From the NCBI GenBank assembly GCA_015655445.1, contig JAATFA010000148.1:1-40627 (forward strand): a DNA stretch of 40,627 bases, read 5' to 3'. The notes under the pieces were generated by a model. The model saw only the letters and a list, made by a program, of their open reading frames with translations. It was not told the origin of the DNA and searched no databases. This document shows, piece by piece, positions 1 through 11,333 of the stretch. This stretch comes from Actinomycetales bacterium. Lineage in GTDB: Bacteria > Actinomycetota > Actinomycetes > Actinomycetales > Microbacteriaceae. Made by a program: the position numbers and the translations under genes. Position 1 is the first letter of the stretch, and each line of letters opens with the position of its first letter.

Positions 1-20
1 CTCTTGCCTACTGCAACTGG

Positions 21-94
<74 letters not shown>

Positions 95-136
95 GAGGCC
101 CCGCCAGGAGCCTGCTGGCTTCCCGACGCGCCCTCC

Positions 137-799
137 CTACGATAGCCGATCGGCGGCGCGTCTGCGGACGCTGAGCGTCGCGATGAGCGCCGACCCGGCG
201 CCGAACGCGGCGCCCAGGAGCATCGCGACCCCGTGCGCGTCGTCGAGCAGGACGAGGACGATCGCGACGACGACGGCGACGCTCGCACACACGCGGGACA
301 GGCGATCCCGTGCGGCGACGAGGGCGAGGCCGCACACGCTCATGAGCAGGCCGTCGCTCGCGAACGAGCTGCCGCCTCCGGACGCTCCCCAGCCGATCGC
401 GAGGACGTTGAGCACGATCGAGGGGACGAGGAAGAACGTGAGCGCGAGCACGCGCCCCCAGATCCACTCGCCCGCGAGCACGACGCCCGCGACGACGACG
501 AGGTTGAAGACGGCGGCGACGAGACCGCCGTCCTGTGCGAGGAGCGCCGTGAGCACGCGCCACCACTGCCCGTGCGCGGTCGTCGCCTCCGGGTCGCGCT
601 CGAGCGCACGGCCGACGGCGGGCACGGCGAACTGCAGCAGCGACGGCACGCCCACCACGACGACGAGCACGGGCGCGAGCACGGGCCGGCGGCGCGGTCC
701 GGGCTGTGCGCGGATCACCCGCACCGCGAGCGGCACGAACAGCGCCAGCACGACGATGTAGAGGAGCACTCTCACGATGCCGTTGCCCGACGTGTCCAC
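137..799 (-). CDS. Rhomboid-like multi-pass membrane protein (catalytic motif appears degenerate)
   Basis: 220 aa, about six hydrophobic segments, rhomboid-like 'WWRVLTALLAQDG' and late 'DDAHGVAMLLGAAFGAG'; no canonical GxSG. Confidence 0.7.
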   Translation of the reverse strand: MDTSGNGIVRVLLYIVVLALFVPLAVRVIRAQPGPRRRPVLAPVLVVVVGVPSLLQFAVPAVGRALERDPEATTAHGQWWRVLTALLAQDGGLVAAVFNLVVVAGVVLAGEWIWGRVLALTFFLVPSIVLNVLAIGWGASGGGSSFASDGLLMSVCGLALVAARDRLSRVCASVAVVVAIVLVLLDDAHGVAMLLGAAFGAGSALIATLSVRRRAADRLS

Positions 800-955
800 C
801 GTGCCGCCGATCCCCTCCTGCGGCCGCTCGCAGGCCGCCCCGCAGCGACCCTAGCGGATCGACGCCCGGGGACGGGAGGTCGATGCGGAGGCCTGCACGC
901 CGGCGCCAGCCGAACGGCGGGGCTCCCTTCCTGCCGAGCGCACGGCTCGGAGCCC

Positions 956-1924
956 TCAGCGGCCGATGTCGACGGGCATGAGGGTGAGGACGACGGCCTC
1001 GGGCGGGCAGCCGAACCGCACGGGAGCGTAGATGGAGGTGCCGATCCCGGCGGAGACCTCGAGGTAGGCGTGGTGCTGACCGCGCCGCCACATGCTCAGG
1101 CCCTGCGCCTGGGAGCGGGGGAGGTCGCAGTTGGCGACGAGCGCGGGACCGCCGGGGATGCGCACCTGGCCGCCGTGCGTGTGTCCCGCGAAGATGAGGT
1201 CCGCGCCGAGCGTCACGAGGGAGTTGAGGATGCGCCGGTACGGCGCGTGGGTCACGCCGATGCTGAGCGTGCGCGGGCCCGTGTCGTCCTCGTCGTTCCA
1301 GCTCACCGTCTCACGCAGCGTGTCGAGGGACGAGGTCACCTCGTCGAGCCGGTCGAAGTCGTTGTGCGCGTCGTTCGTGCCGAAGAGCTCGAGGCGCGAG
1401 CCGCGCAGCTCGAGCGCGTGCGCCGTGTTGTTGAGGCTCAGCCAGCCGAGGTCGTCCTCGAAGAAGCGCTCGAGAGCGGCGGTGTCGAGCTCGGCTTGAC
1501 GGCTCGTGTGCGATGAGGGCGCGGTGAAGTAGGTGAACGGGTTCTTGAAGACGGGGCCGAAGTAGTCGTTCGAGCCGTGCACGTAGACGCCGGGGACGCC
1601 CTCGAACACGGACAGCGCAGCGCGGACGCCGGCGATACCGTCGACGTGTCCGAGGTTGTCGCCCGTGTCGATGATGAGGTCGGGCTCGTAGATCGTGAGC
1701 GACCGCAGCCACTCCTGCTTCTGGCGCTGCCAGGGCGCCATGTGCAGGTCGCTCAGGTGCAGCACGGTGAGCGGACGGGCCCCGCGGGGGAGGATCGGCA
1801 GGATCTCCCGCCGCACGCGGAACGCCGTCCGCTCGACGAGCATGCCATAGGCGAGCGCGCCCGCGCCTAGGGCGACGGTCGCGCCGAGCGCGGCCGCCGT
1901 CGTGCGCGAGACCTGGAGCCTCAA
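956..1924 (-). CDS. Metallophosphoesterase (calcineurin-like)
   Basis: Motifs LHLSDLHM, DTGDNLGHVDG, GSNDYFG, FAGHTHGGQVRIPG. Confidence 0.9.
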   Translation of the reverse strand: MRLQVSRTTAAALGATVALGAGALAYGMLVERTAFRVRREILPILPRGARPLTVLHLSDLHMAPWQRQKQEWLRSLTIYEPDLIIDTGDNLGHVDGIAGVRAALSVFEGVPGVYVHGSNDYFGPVFKNPFTYFTAPSSHTSRQAELDTAALERFFEDDLGWLSLNNTAHALELRGSRLELFGTNDAHNDFDRLDEVTSSLDTLRETVSWNDEDDTGPRTLSIGVTHAPYRRILNSLVTLGADLIFAGHTHGGQVRIPGGPALVANCDLPRSQAQGLSMWRRGQHHAYLEVSAGIGTSIYAPVRFGCPPEAVVLTLMPVDIGR

Positions 1925-4464
1925 CTACACGCGCCGCTCATCTGGACCTGCACTTGCGTCGATCTGGACGTGCTCGAGCCGACGGCAGGGTTCGTCGAGA
2001 CGACCGTCGACGGCTGGCCCCTCTGATCGGCGTTGCCGGGCACGCACGCGACGTTCGAGAAGCCAGCGCCCTGGAGCTGTTGGACGGCGGCGCCGAGCGG
2101 CTGCCCGACGACGTTCGGGACCGTCGCCCCCGACCCGTTGCTCGTGTACACCGTGATCTGCGTGCCCTTCGCGACCCGGGTTCCGGGCCCGGGGTTCGTG
2201 CTCGCGACCGTGCCGGCGGGCAGATCGGAGTCGACGGGGCCGCCGTCCACGTAGCGCAGGTCGAGGCCCTGCAGCAGCGATCGCGCGCCGTCCGGGGACA
2301 ACCCGACGATGTCGCTCGGGATGGTGGGGGCAGCCGAGCCCGTGAGGAAGCGGGGATCGGGCGCGGGGAACGGGTCGCCGCCGTACTTCGCCGCGATCGC
2401 GTTGATGATGGGGCGGATGGCCTGATGCCGTGCCTGGCTCATCGCCTGACCGCGGATGCTGTATCGCGTGAGGGGGACCTGCCCGCTGATGTTGCCATAC
2501 CAGAGGGCGGTCGCGACCTTCGAGGTGACTCCCATGACCCACGTCTGCACGTAGCTGTCCGTGCTTCCCGTCTTGCCGAAGCCCTCCACGCCGTTCGACG
2601 GCTGGTCCCCATAGTGGATGAGGTTCATCTTGAGGTTGTAGATCGCCGCTTGAGCGGTGGCGGGATCGACGAGCGTCGGCGAGCAGCTCGGCGTCTCGCC
2701 CCCGAGATCCTTCCCGTTGACGTCGACGACCTTCGTGACGGCGATGGGCTTGCAGAAGACGCCGTTGTTCGCGATGCCCGCGTACGCCGCGGCCATCGTG
2801 AGGGGCGCGATCGTGTCCGCGCTGGATCCGAGGATGAACGCGGGGTTCTGCCGCTGGATCTTCGCGCCGTTCGCGGAATGGAGTCCGAAGCTCTCCATGA
2901 TGTTCGAGATGTCGCACAGGTTGAGCTGCAGCGCCATCTGGATGTACGCGTTGTTGACCGAGTTGACGGTGGCTCTCATGACGGTGTACGGGCCGCGCTC
3001 GCCGGAGTCGTTCTTCGAGAGCCACGTGTTCGAGCCGAGGTTGCCGTCGCACGTCGTGAACTCGCTCAGCTTGTGCGGCTGGGGCGTCGCGTCGACGACC
3101 TCGTTGAGGCCGTGGCCCGTCTTGAGCCAGTCGAGAAGCGTGAAGGGCTTCATCGTCGAGCCCGGCTGGAAGCCGGACGAGCCGCCGTACGCGTAATCGG
3201 TGTTGAAGTTGACGGCCGTGTAGGTGTTGTCCGGCGGCTGGCCGGTGTTGTCGAAGTTCTTGTTCTCGGCCATCGTGATGATCCAGCCCGTGCCGACCTC
3301 GACCGAGGTCGTGGCGGAGCCGAGGTTCAAGCGTGTCTCGTTCGCGGGCGCCCACTTCTGCACGCTGTCCTGCGCGACCTGCTGCATGTCGAGGTCGAGC
3401 GAGGTGTAGATGTCGTACCCGCCGCGCTGCCAGTTGTCCTTGCGCTCCTGCGGGGTCGAGCCGAGCATCGTGAGGTCCGGGACCTTGCTCACGACGTAGT
3501 CGCACCAGAACTTGGCGTAGCCGTTCGCGTAGAGGCAGCCGCTCGTGGGCTTCGTGTAGTGCACCGTCGTCTGGTCGACCGGGGTCGCGATCGCCTCGTC
3601 GTACTGCTGCTTCGTGATCTTCTGGTCCTCGAGCATGCGCTTGAGGATCTGGTCGCGGCGCTCCTTGTTGGCGGCATAGTGCGACGGGTCGGCGAGGTTG
3701 CGCGCGGTGGGCTCCTGCACGATCGCGATGAGGCTCGCGGCCTGCGCGATCGTCAGGTTCTTCGCGGTCGTGCCGTAGTACTCCTCCGCGGCCGCCTCGA
3801 TGCCGTAGGTGTTGCCGCCGAATCCGGCGATGTTGAGGTAGCCGAGGAGGATCTGGTCCTTCGTGTACTTCTTCTCGAGCTGGATCGCCAGACGCATCTC
3901 CCGGAGCTTGCGGTCGAGGGTCTGCGCCTGCGCCTCCTGGATCGCCTTTGTCTGCTTCTCCGCCTGCTTCTTGGGGTCGGGGTCGCGGATGTTGAGCGCC
4001 TGCTGGATGTAGATGTTCTTGACGAGCTGCATCGTGAGCGTCGACGCGCCGCTCTGGATGCCGCCGGAGGAGACGTTGCTGATCGCCGCGCGCACGAGCG
4101 AGGCGATGTCGACGCCGCCGTGCTCGTAGAAGCGGCGGTCCTCACCGCTCACGAGGGCGTCCTTCGCGTACTGGGACACGTCGTCCCAGCCGACCTCCTG
4201 CCGGTTCTCGGAGTAGACGGTCGCGATCGGCACGGGCTGGCCGCCCTGGTTCGCGAAGATGGTGTTGCGGGAGTTCTGCTGCCCGATCTCGATGAAGTTC
4301 GGCAGGTCCTGGAAGACGTTGATCGACGCCGTGGCGGTCACGCCCGTCACCGCGACGGCAGGGGTGACCATGACCGTCACGAGCACGCCGGCGAGTACGC
4401 TGAAGCCGACCATGCCGAGGGCCGCTCCGAGCACGCCGGAGCGCCGGGGTTTCTGGGCAGACAT
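1921..4464 (-). CDS. Class A penicillin-binding protein (transglycosylase/transpeptidase) with C-terminal PASTA domains
   Basis: GT51 motifs (EDRRFYEHGGVD, GASTLTMQLVKN), transpeptidase GSTMKPFTLLDWL / GKTGSTD, and two C-terminal PASTA-like repeats (DIVGLSPDGARSLLQ, VPNVVGQPLGAAVQQLQGAGF). Start chosen at MSAQKPRR. Confidence 0.93.
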   Translation of the reverse strand: MSAQKPRRSGVLGAALGMVGFSVLAGVLVTVMVTPAVAVTGVTATASINVFQDLPNFIEIGQQNSRNTIFANQGGQPVPIATVYSENRQEVGWDDVSQYAKDALVSGEDRRFYEHGGVDIASLVRAAISNVSSGGIQSGASTLTMQLVKNIYIQQALNIRDPDPKKQAEKQTKAIQEAQAQTLDRKLREMRLAIQLEKKYTKDQILLGYLNIAGFGGNTYGIEAAAEEYYGTTAKNLTIAQAASLIAIVQEPTARNLADPSHYAANKERRDQILKRMLEDQKITKQQYDEAIATPVDQTTVHYTKPTSGCLYANGYAKFWCDYVVSKVPDLTMLGSTPQERKDNWQRGGYDIYTSLDLDMQQVAQDSVQKWAPANETRLNLGSATTSVEVGTGWIITMAENKNFDNTGQPPDNTYTAVNFNTDYAYGGSSGFQPGSTMKPFTLLDWLKTGHGLNEVVDATPQPHKLSEFTTCDGNLGSNTWLSKNDSGERGPYTVMRATVNSVNNAYIQMALQLNLCDISNIMESFGLHSANGAKIQRQNPAFILGSSADTIAPLTMAAAYAGIANNGVFCKPIAVTKVVDVNGKDLGGETPSCSPTLVDPATAQAAIYNLKMNLIHYGDQPSNGVEGFGKTGSTDSYVQTWVMGVTSKVATALWYGNISGQVPLTRYSIRGQAMSQARHQAIRPIINAIAAKYGGDPFPAPDPRFLTGSAAPTIPSDIVGLSPDGARSLLQGLDLRYVDGGPVDSDLPAGTVASTNPGPGTRVAKGTQITVYTSNGSGATVPNVVGQPLGAAVQQLQGAGFSNVACVPGNADQRGQPSTVVSTNPAVGSSTSRSTQVQVQMSGACS

Positions 4465-4507
4465 AGACTCAAGGGTACGTGATGGTTTCGCTCGCCTTCC
4501 TGAACGG

Positions 4508-4675
4508 ATGCCCGAAATGACGACCTGGGAATACCTGACGACGCCGCTCATCGTCCACAACACGACCGCGATCCTGAACAACTGGGGCTCGCAGGGATGG
4601 GAGCTCGTGCAGGTCGTGCAGGGGCCGGAGGGCGGCCTCGTCGCCTACCTCAAGCGGGCGAAGGAGGACGCGTGA
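4508..4675 (+). CDS. Small DUF4177-like protein
   Basis: MPEMTTWEYLTTPL...LNNWGSQGWELVQVVQGPEGGLVAYLKR matches the DUF4177 pattern (WEY..., GWELV); located before ridA as in other Actinobacteria. Confidence 0.75.
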   Translation: MPEMTTWEYLTTPLIVHNTTAILNNWGSQGWELVQVVQGPEGGLVAYLKRAKEDA

Positions 4676-5130
4676 GCGTCGCCGCGCGACTCGCCGAGCT
4701 CGGCCTGAGCCTGCCCTCCGTCGCCGCTCCCGCGGGTGCCTACGTCCCCGTCGTCGTGAGCGGCAACCTCGCCTACTCGGCGGGCCAACTGCCGTTCGTC
4801 GACGGGCTCCTGCACGAGACGGGAAAGGTGGGCGCGGAGGTCTCGCCGGAGGACGCGCGCGGGTACGCGCGCATCGCGGCGCTCAACGGGCTCGCGGCCA
4901 TCGAGTCGGCGATCGGCAGCCTCGATCGGATCACGCGCATCGTCAAGGTCACGGGCTTCGTCGCCTCCGATCCCGGCTTCACGGGCCAGCCGGGAGTGCT
5001 CAACGGCGCCTCGGAGCTGCTCGGCGAGCTCTTCGGGGCGGCGGGAGCCCACGCGCGCAGTGCCGTCGGCGTCGCCGTGCTGCCGCTCGACTCGCCCGTC
5101 GAGGTCGAGCTCGTCGTCGAGTTCGCCTGA
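4672..5130 (+). CDS. RidA family protein
   Basis: YVPVVVSGNLAYSAGQLPFVDG ... VGVAVLPLDSPVEVELVVEFA; GTG start overlapping the preceding stop (GTGA). Confidence 0.9.
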   Translation: MSVAARLAELGLSLPSVAAPAGAYVPVVVSGNLAYSAGQLPFVDGLLHETGKVGAEVSPEDARGYARIAALNGLAAIESAIGSLDRITRIVKVTGFVASDPGFTGQPGVLNGASELLGELFGAAGAHARSAVGVAVLPLDSPVEVELVVEFA

Positions 5131-5160
5131 ATCCGTGGGCGCCTGCCGGCGGCCCCGCGC

Positions 5161-7113
<1,953 letters not shown>

Positions 7114-7356
7114 CGTCATCCTTGCGTCGTACCGGGTCGGTCCGGCGGGCGCCGGCACCCCCTCCGGGACGGCTCGTCACCGCCGCAACCGATCCTACTG
7201 ACGGGCGTGCGCGTCCCTCGACGGATGTGGAGGAATGCGTCGATCCGCGGCCGGGGGAGGGGGACTCTGAGCGGCGCATGCGCGTCCGGTGGGCAGGTGC
7301 TCCCGATCCGCGGGCGGTGGCGGTGGGCGTGCCCGCCCCACGGTATATTCGGTGGG

Positions 7357-7452
7357 TCGAGGCTCAGCCTCGAACGCGGCGCGATCCGACTCCCCCCAAG
7401 TCCCGCGCCGCTGTGGCGGCGTCTGTTATCCCCCGACGGACGCCGCCCCTCT
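7357..7452 (+). ncRNA. 6C-like small RNA
   Basis: Two consecutive perfect-stem hairpins with C-rich loops: GCGGCGCG(7376-7383)/CGCGCCGC(7404-7411) with CCCCCC in the loop; GGCGGCGTC(7415-7423)/GACGCCGCC(7439-7447) with CCCCC in the loop. Preceded by TCGAGGCTCAGCCTCGA and a TATATT -10-like box (7344-7349). This matches the described 6C RNA architecture of Actinobacteria. Confidence 0.75.
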
Positions 7453-7490
7453 AACTCCCCCATCCGTCCGATCTCCGCTCCGTCCGGCGC

Positions 7491-7520
7491 GTGCGGCACC
7501 GCCGTATGGCGGCGCCGCAC
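7491..7520 (+). terminator. Strong hairpin between 6C-like RNA and tadA (possible terminator)
   Basis: GTGCGGC-A-CCGCC-GTAT-GGCGG-C-GCCGCAC: 12 pairs with one A.C mismatch and a GTAT loop. Confidence 0.4.
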
Positions 7521-7645
7521 CCCTCCCTCCCTGCCCACGGGACGCGCGACGGCATCTCCTCCCCAGTCGGCGGCCGATCCGGTGTCGTCCACAGCGTCCG
7601 ACCCTGGAGCGCCCACGCTCTTCGGGGTCGCCTAGCGTGGCCGGC

Positions 7646-8644
7646 ATGACCGCTCCTTTCGTCGCCCGGCCCGTCTCCGCCGTGCAGCCGCCGCGCGTGC
7701 GTGTCGTCCCGAGCGACGTGCCGTTCGACGCGTTCGGCGCTCTCGCGCCCCTCATCGCCGACGCGGAGGTCACCGACGTGTTCTGCAACGGCGCCGGAGC
7801 GGTATGGGCCGATCGCGGCGCCGGCCTCGAGCCCGCATCCGTGCCCGCGTGGACGGAGGGCGAGGTCCGCGGGCTCGCCGTGCGGCTCATGGCGCTCGGC
7901 GGCCGCCACATCGACGAGGCCAATCCGTGCGTCGACGTGCGGCTCGGGGACGGCATCCGCGTGCACGCCGTGCTGCCGCCCGTCTCGCCGCAGGGCACGC
8001 TCCTGTCGATCCGACTCCCGCGGCTGGAGCGCTGGGGCCTCGACGACCTCGAGTCGGCCGGCTTCTTCGCGGGCTACGACGTCGCGCGCGTCCGCGAGCT
8101 CGTCGCGCGGCGCGCGAACGTGCTCGTGACGGGCGCCGGCGGAAGCGGCAAGACCACGTTCCTGTCGGCGCTGCTCGCCGCCGCACCCGTCGCCGAGCGC
8201 ATCGTCGCGATCGAGGACGTCGCGGAGCTGCGCATCGCCCATCCGCACGTCGTCTCCCTCGAGGCGCGGCAGCCGAACATCGAGGGGGCCGGCGGGATCG
8301 GGCTCGAGCGCCTCGTGCGCGAGGCGCTGCGCATGCGGCCCGACCGCCTCGTCCTCGGCGAGTGCCGCGGCGCGGAGATCCGCGAGCTGCTCGGGGCGCT
8401 CAACACGGGCCACGACGGGGGCGCCGGGACCCTCCACGCCAACTCGGTCGACGATGTGCCGGCGCGCATGGAGGCGCTCGGCGCGCTCGCGGGGCTCTCC
8501 GCCGAGGCGGTGGCGCGGCAGACGGTGAGCGCGATCGACGTCGTGCTCCACCTCGAGCGCGCGGACGGACGCCGACGGCTCACGCAGGCCGGGCGCTTCG
8601 TGCTCGACGCGCGCGACCGCCTCGCCGTGGAGGCCCTCGCATGA
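7646..8644 (+). CDS. TadA/CpaF family secretion ATPase
   Basis: VLVTGAGGSGKTTFLSALL Walker A, IVAIEDVAELRI, MRPDRLVLGECRGAEIRELLGALNTGHDGGAGTLHANS. Confidence 0.93.
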   Translation: MTAPFVARPVSAVQPPRVRVVPSDVPFDAFGALAPLIADAEVTDVFCNGAGAVWADRGAGLEPASVPAWTEGEVRGLAVRLMALGGRHIDEANPCVDVRLGDGIRVHAVLPPVSPQGTLLSIRLPRLERWGLDDLESAGFFAGYDVARVRELVARRANVLVTGAGGSGKTTFLSALLAAAPVAERIVAIEDVAELRIAHPHVVSLEARQPNIEGAGGIGLERLVREALRMRPDRLVLGECRGAEIRELLGALNTGHDGGAGTLHANSVDDVPARMEALGALAGLSAEAVARQTVSAIDVVLHLERADGRRRLTQAGRFVLDARDRLAVEALA

Positions 8645-9606
8645 GCCCGGACGATCGCGTCGGGCCGGCCGCGGCTAAGCGTGCGCGGCCGCTCGCGCGC
8701 CGGCTCGGGGGCGGCGACCGGCGCGACCCCGTGGAGAGGATCGCGCGCCTCACACACCGTCTCGCGGCGCTGCTCGCGGGAGGGGTGCCGCCCTCGTCCG
8801 CGTGGTCGTACCTCGAGGAGCCGATCGCCGATCGCATCGCCGAGGGGGCGCGGCGCGGTGCTCCCGTCGCGGGCGCGATCGAGACCGCCGCGGCGACGCT
8901 GCCCGGCGAGGAGGCGCGCGCGTGGCGCATCCTCGCCGCGGCATGGGCGGTCGCCGCGGAGTCCGGCGCGCCGCTCGCGCCGACGCTCGAGCGCTTCGCC
9001 GCGACGCTGCGCTCGCTCGCCCAAGCGCGGCGGGACGCGGACGTCGCGCTCGCCGGCCCGAGCGCGACGGCGCGTCTCGTGCTCGCCCTGCCGTGCGTGA
9101 GCGTGCTCTTCGGGCTCGCCCTCGGCTTCGACACCATGGGCGTGCTGCTGCGCTCCTCGCTCGGGTGGGCCTGCCTCGCGATCGGCCTCGCCCTCCTCGT
9201 CTTGGGCGCGACGTGGAGCCGTCGCCTCGTCCGGTCGGCGACACCCGCGGCGATCTCGCCGGGCCTCGCGAGCGACCTGCTCGCGGTCGCCGTGAGCGGC
9301 GGTGCCCCGCTCGACCGAGCGCGGGCGCTCGTCGCCCGGCGCCTCGAGCCGCTCGGCGAGCCGATGGGCGAGGGGGACGAGGTGCTCGAGCTCGCTCGCC
9401 GTGCCGGCGTGCCGGCCGCCGACCTCCTGCGAGCGGAGGCCGGCGAGGCGCGGCGCCGTGCGGCGAGCGAGCTCGAGCGCCGCGTCGCGCGCCTGTCCGT
9501 CACGCTCATGATCCCGCTCGGGGTGTGTGTCCTGCCCGCGTTCGTCGTGCTCGGCGTCGTGCCGATGCTCGTGAGCGTCGTGACGACGACGGTGCTCGCG
9601 CCGTGA
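8641..9606 (+). CDS. Type II secretion system F family protein; TadB/TadC-like, apparently fused
   Basis: Two T2SSF-like halves: LTHRLAALLAGGVPPSSAW... and SDLLAVAVSGGAPLDRARAL...LSVTLMIPLGVCVLPAFVVLGVVPMLVS. ATGA overlap with tadA. Confidence 0.8.
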   Translation: MSPDDRVGPAAAKRARPLARRLGGGDRRDPVERIARLTHRLAALLAGGVPPSSAWSYLEEPIADRIAEGARRGAPVAGAIETAAATLPGEEARAWRILAAAWAVAAESGAPLAPTLERFAATLRSLAQARRDADVALAGPSATARLVLALPCVSVLFGLALGFDTMGVLLRSSLGWACLAIGLALLVLGATWSRRLVRSATPAAISPGLASDLLAVAVSGGAPLDRARALVARRLEPLGEPMGEGDEVLELARRAGVPAADLLRAEAGEARRRAASELERRVARLSVTLMIPLGVCVLPAFVVLGVVPMLVSVVTTTVLAP

Positions 9607-9773
9607 GCGACGCCCTCCGTGTGCTCGGCGTCGTGTGTCGTCGGCGCCGACTCTTCGAGGACTCTCAGGGGCGAGAACGCATGGTGAACGGATCTTCAGC
9701 CGACCGGGCCCTCCGTGTCCAGACTGCCCTGATCCAGTGGGGTCATGTCCTGCTTCCCGACACCGCGACGGGC

Positions 9774-11333
9774 ATGACCTCCACGGTCTCTGCGCCCGCG
9801 CGACCACGGCGGCTCGAGCTCGGCTCCTCTCGCGTCGCGCTCTCCGCCGTGCGCTGGCAGGCCGTGACGGGAGGACTGTTCGCCGCGGCCGTCTCCGCCG
9901 CCGGCTCGTGGATCCCGTCCTTCTGGGGCGACGAGGGTGCCTCCGTCATGTCCGCCGAGAGGAGCTGGCCCCAGCTGTTCGTCCTGCTCGGGCACGTGGA
10001 CGCCGTGCACGGCAGCTACTACGCACTTCTGCACGTGTGGATCCGGCTCTTCGGGGCGAGCGAGCTCTCGGCACGGACGCCGAGCGCGCTCGCGGTCGGC
10101 GCGGCCGCGGCGGGAGTCGTCGTGCTCGTGCGGCGTTTCGTATCCCCGCGCGTTGCGGGGATCTCGGTGCTGCTCTTCGCGGTCCTGCCGCGCGTGACCT
10201 ACATGGGCGAGGAGGCGCGATCGCAAGCGCTCTCGGCGGCCGCGGCCGTGTGGGCGACGGTCGCCTTCGTGCACGCGCTCGAGCGCGGGGGGCGGCGGGC
10301 CTGGCTCGGGTACGCCGTCGTCCTCGCCGCGGCCGACTACGTCTTCCTCTACACCGGTCTCGTCGCGGTCGCCCACGCGTGCGCACTGCTGCTGAGCGGC
10401 TCGCCCCGTCGCACACTCGCCCGATGGGCCGCCGCGACCGGCCTCGCCCTCGCGCTCTCTGCACCCCTCGTGTACTGGTCCTTCCGCGAGCGGAGCCAGG
10501 TCGCGTTCCTCGAGACGCTCGACGTCGCGGACCCGCAGACGATGCTCGTGAGCCCGTGGTTCGGGAGCATCCCGCTCGCGGTCCTCGGCTGGCCCGCCGT
10601 GGGGGTCGCCGGCTGGCGCATCCTGCGTGCCGTGCGATCGCGGAGCGAGCGGGGGCGTCGCGACGGCGGAGCCCGGGCCAGGCGAGCGGGGATCCCACCC
10701 GACCTCGGCACGCTCGCGCTCGCGGGCACGATCGTGCCGCCCGCGATCGTGCTGCTCGTCAACGTCGTGCACGCCGACTTCACCTCGCGCTACCTCTCCT
10801 TCTGCACGCCGTTCGTCGCGATCCTGCTCGCGCTCGCCGTCGCGGCGGTTCCCTCGCGCGCGCTTGCGGCCGCCCTCACGGCTGCGCTCGTGGGCACGTC
10901 CCTCGTGACGTACGCCGAGCAGCGCACTCCGTACGCCAAGGACGGCGGCTCGGACTGGTCGGCGGTCGCGAGCGAGGTCGGCGCGCACGGCAGGCCGGGC
11001 GACGCGGTCGTGTTCGACGAGCGCGTCAAGGCCGATCGACGTCCGCGCGTGGCCGAGCACCTCTATCCCGACGATTTCGCCGGCCTCCTCGACGTCACCC
11101 TGCGTACGCCGTACGAGCGGACGACGGGGCTGTGGGACCGCGTGCGGCCGCTGTCCGCCGCGCGCGCGGAGCTTGCCTCGGTGCCTCGCGTGTGGGTGCT
11201 CCGTGCGAAGCAGCACCCGCTCACGGCGAGCGACCCGCAGGAGCGGGAGCTGCGGCGGGACGGCTTCACGCCGGCGGCCGTCTTCCCCGTGCACCGCACC
11301 GTCATCTACGAGCTCACGAGAGGAACGCCATGA
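9774..11333 (+). CDS. GT39/GT-C-type membrane glycosyltransferase
   Basis: SFWGDEGASVMSAERSWPQLFVLLGHVDAVHGSYYALLHVWIRLFGASELSARTPSALA: typical GT-C (ArnT/PMT-like) first-loop acidic motif and multi-TM profile. Confidence 0.85.
   Translation: MTSTVSAPARPRRLELGSSRVALSAVRWQAVTGGLFAAAVSAAGSWIPSFWGDEGASVMSAERSWPQLFVLLGHVDAVHGSYYALLHVWIRLFGASELSARTPSALAVGAAAAGVVVLVRRFVSPRVAGISVLLFAVLPRVTYMGEEARSQALSAAAAVWATVAFVHALERGGRRAWLGYAVVLAAADYVFLYTGLVAVAHACALLLSGSPRRTLARWAAATGLALALSAPLVYWSFRERSQVAFLETLDVADPQTMLVSPWFGSIPLAVLGWPAVGVAGWRILRAVRSRSERGRRDGGARARRAGIPPDLGTLALAGTIVPPAIVLLVNVVHADFTSRYLSFCTPFVAILLALAVAAVPSRALAAALTAALVGTSLVTYAEQRTPYAKDGGSDWSAVASEVGAHGRPGDAVVFDERVKADRRPRVAEHLYPDDFAGLLDVTLRTPYERTTGLWDRVRPLSAARAELASVPRVWVLRAKQHPLTASDPQERELRRDGFTPAAVFPVHRTVIYELTRGTP

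Noticed and set aside
9681-9773. Earlier start for the GT-C gene (MVNGSSADRALRVQ...)
   Set aside because: The extension has no clear ribosome-binding site and precedes a typical cytoplasmic N-terminus; ATG 9774 preferred, though not proven.
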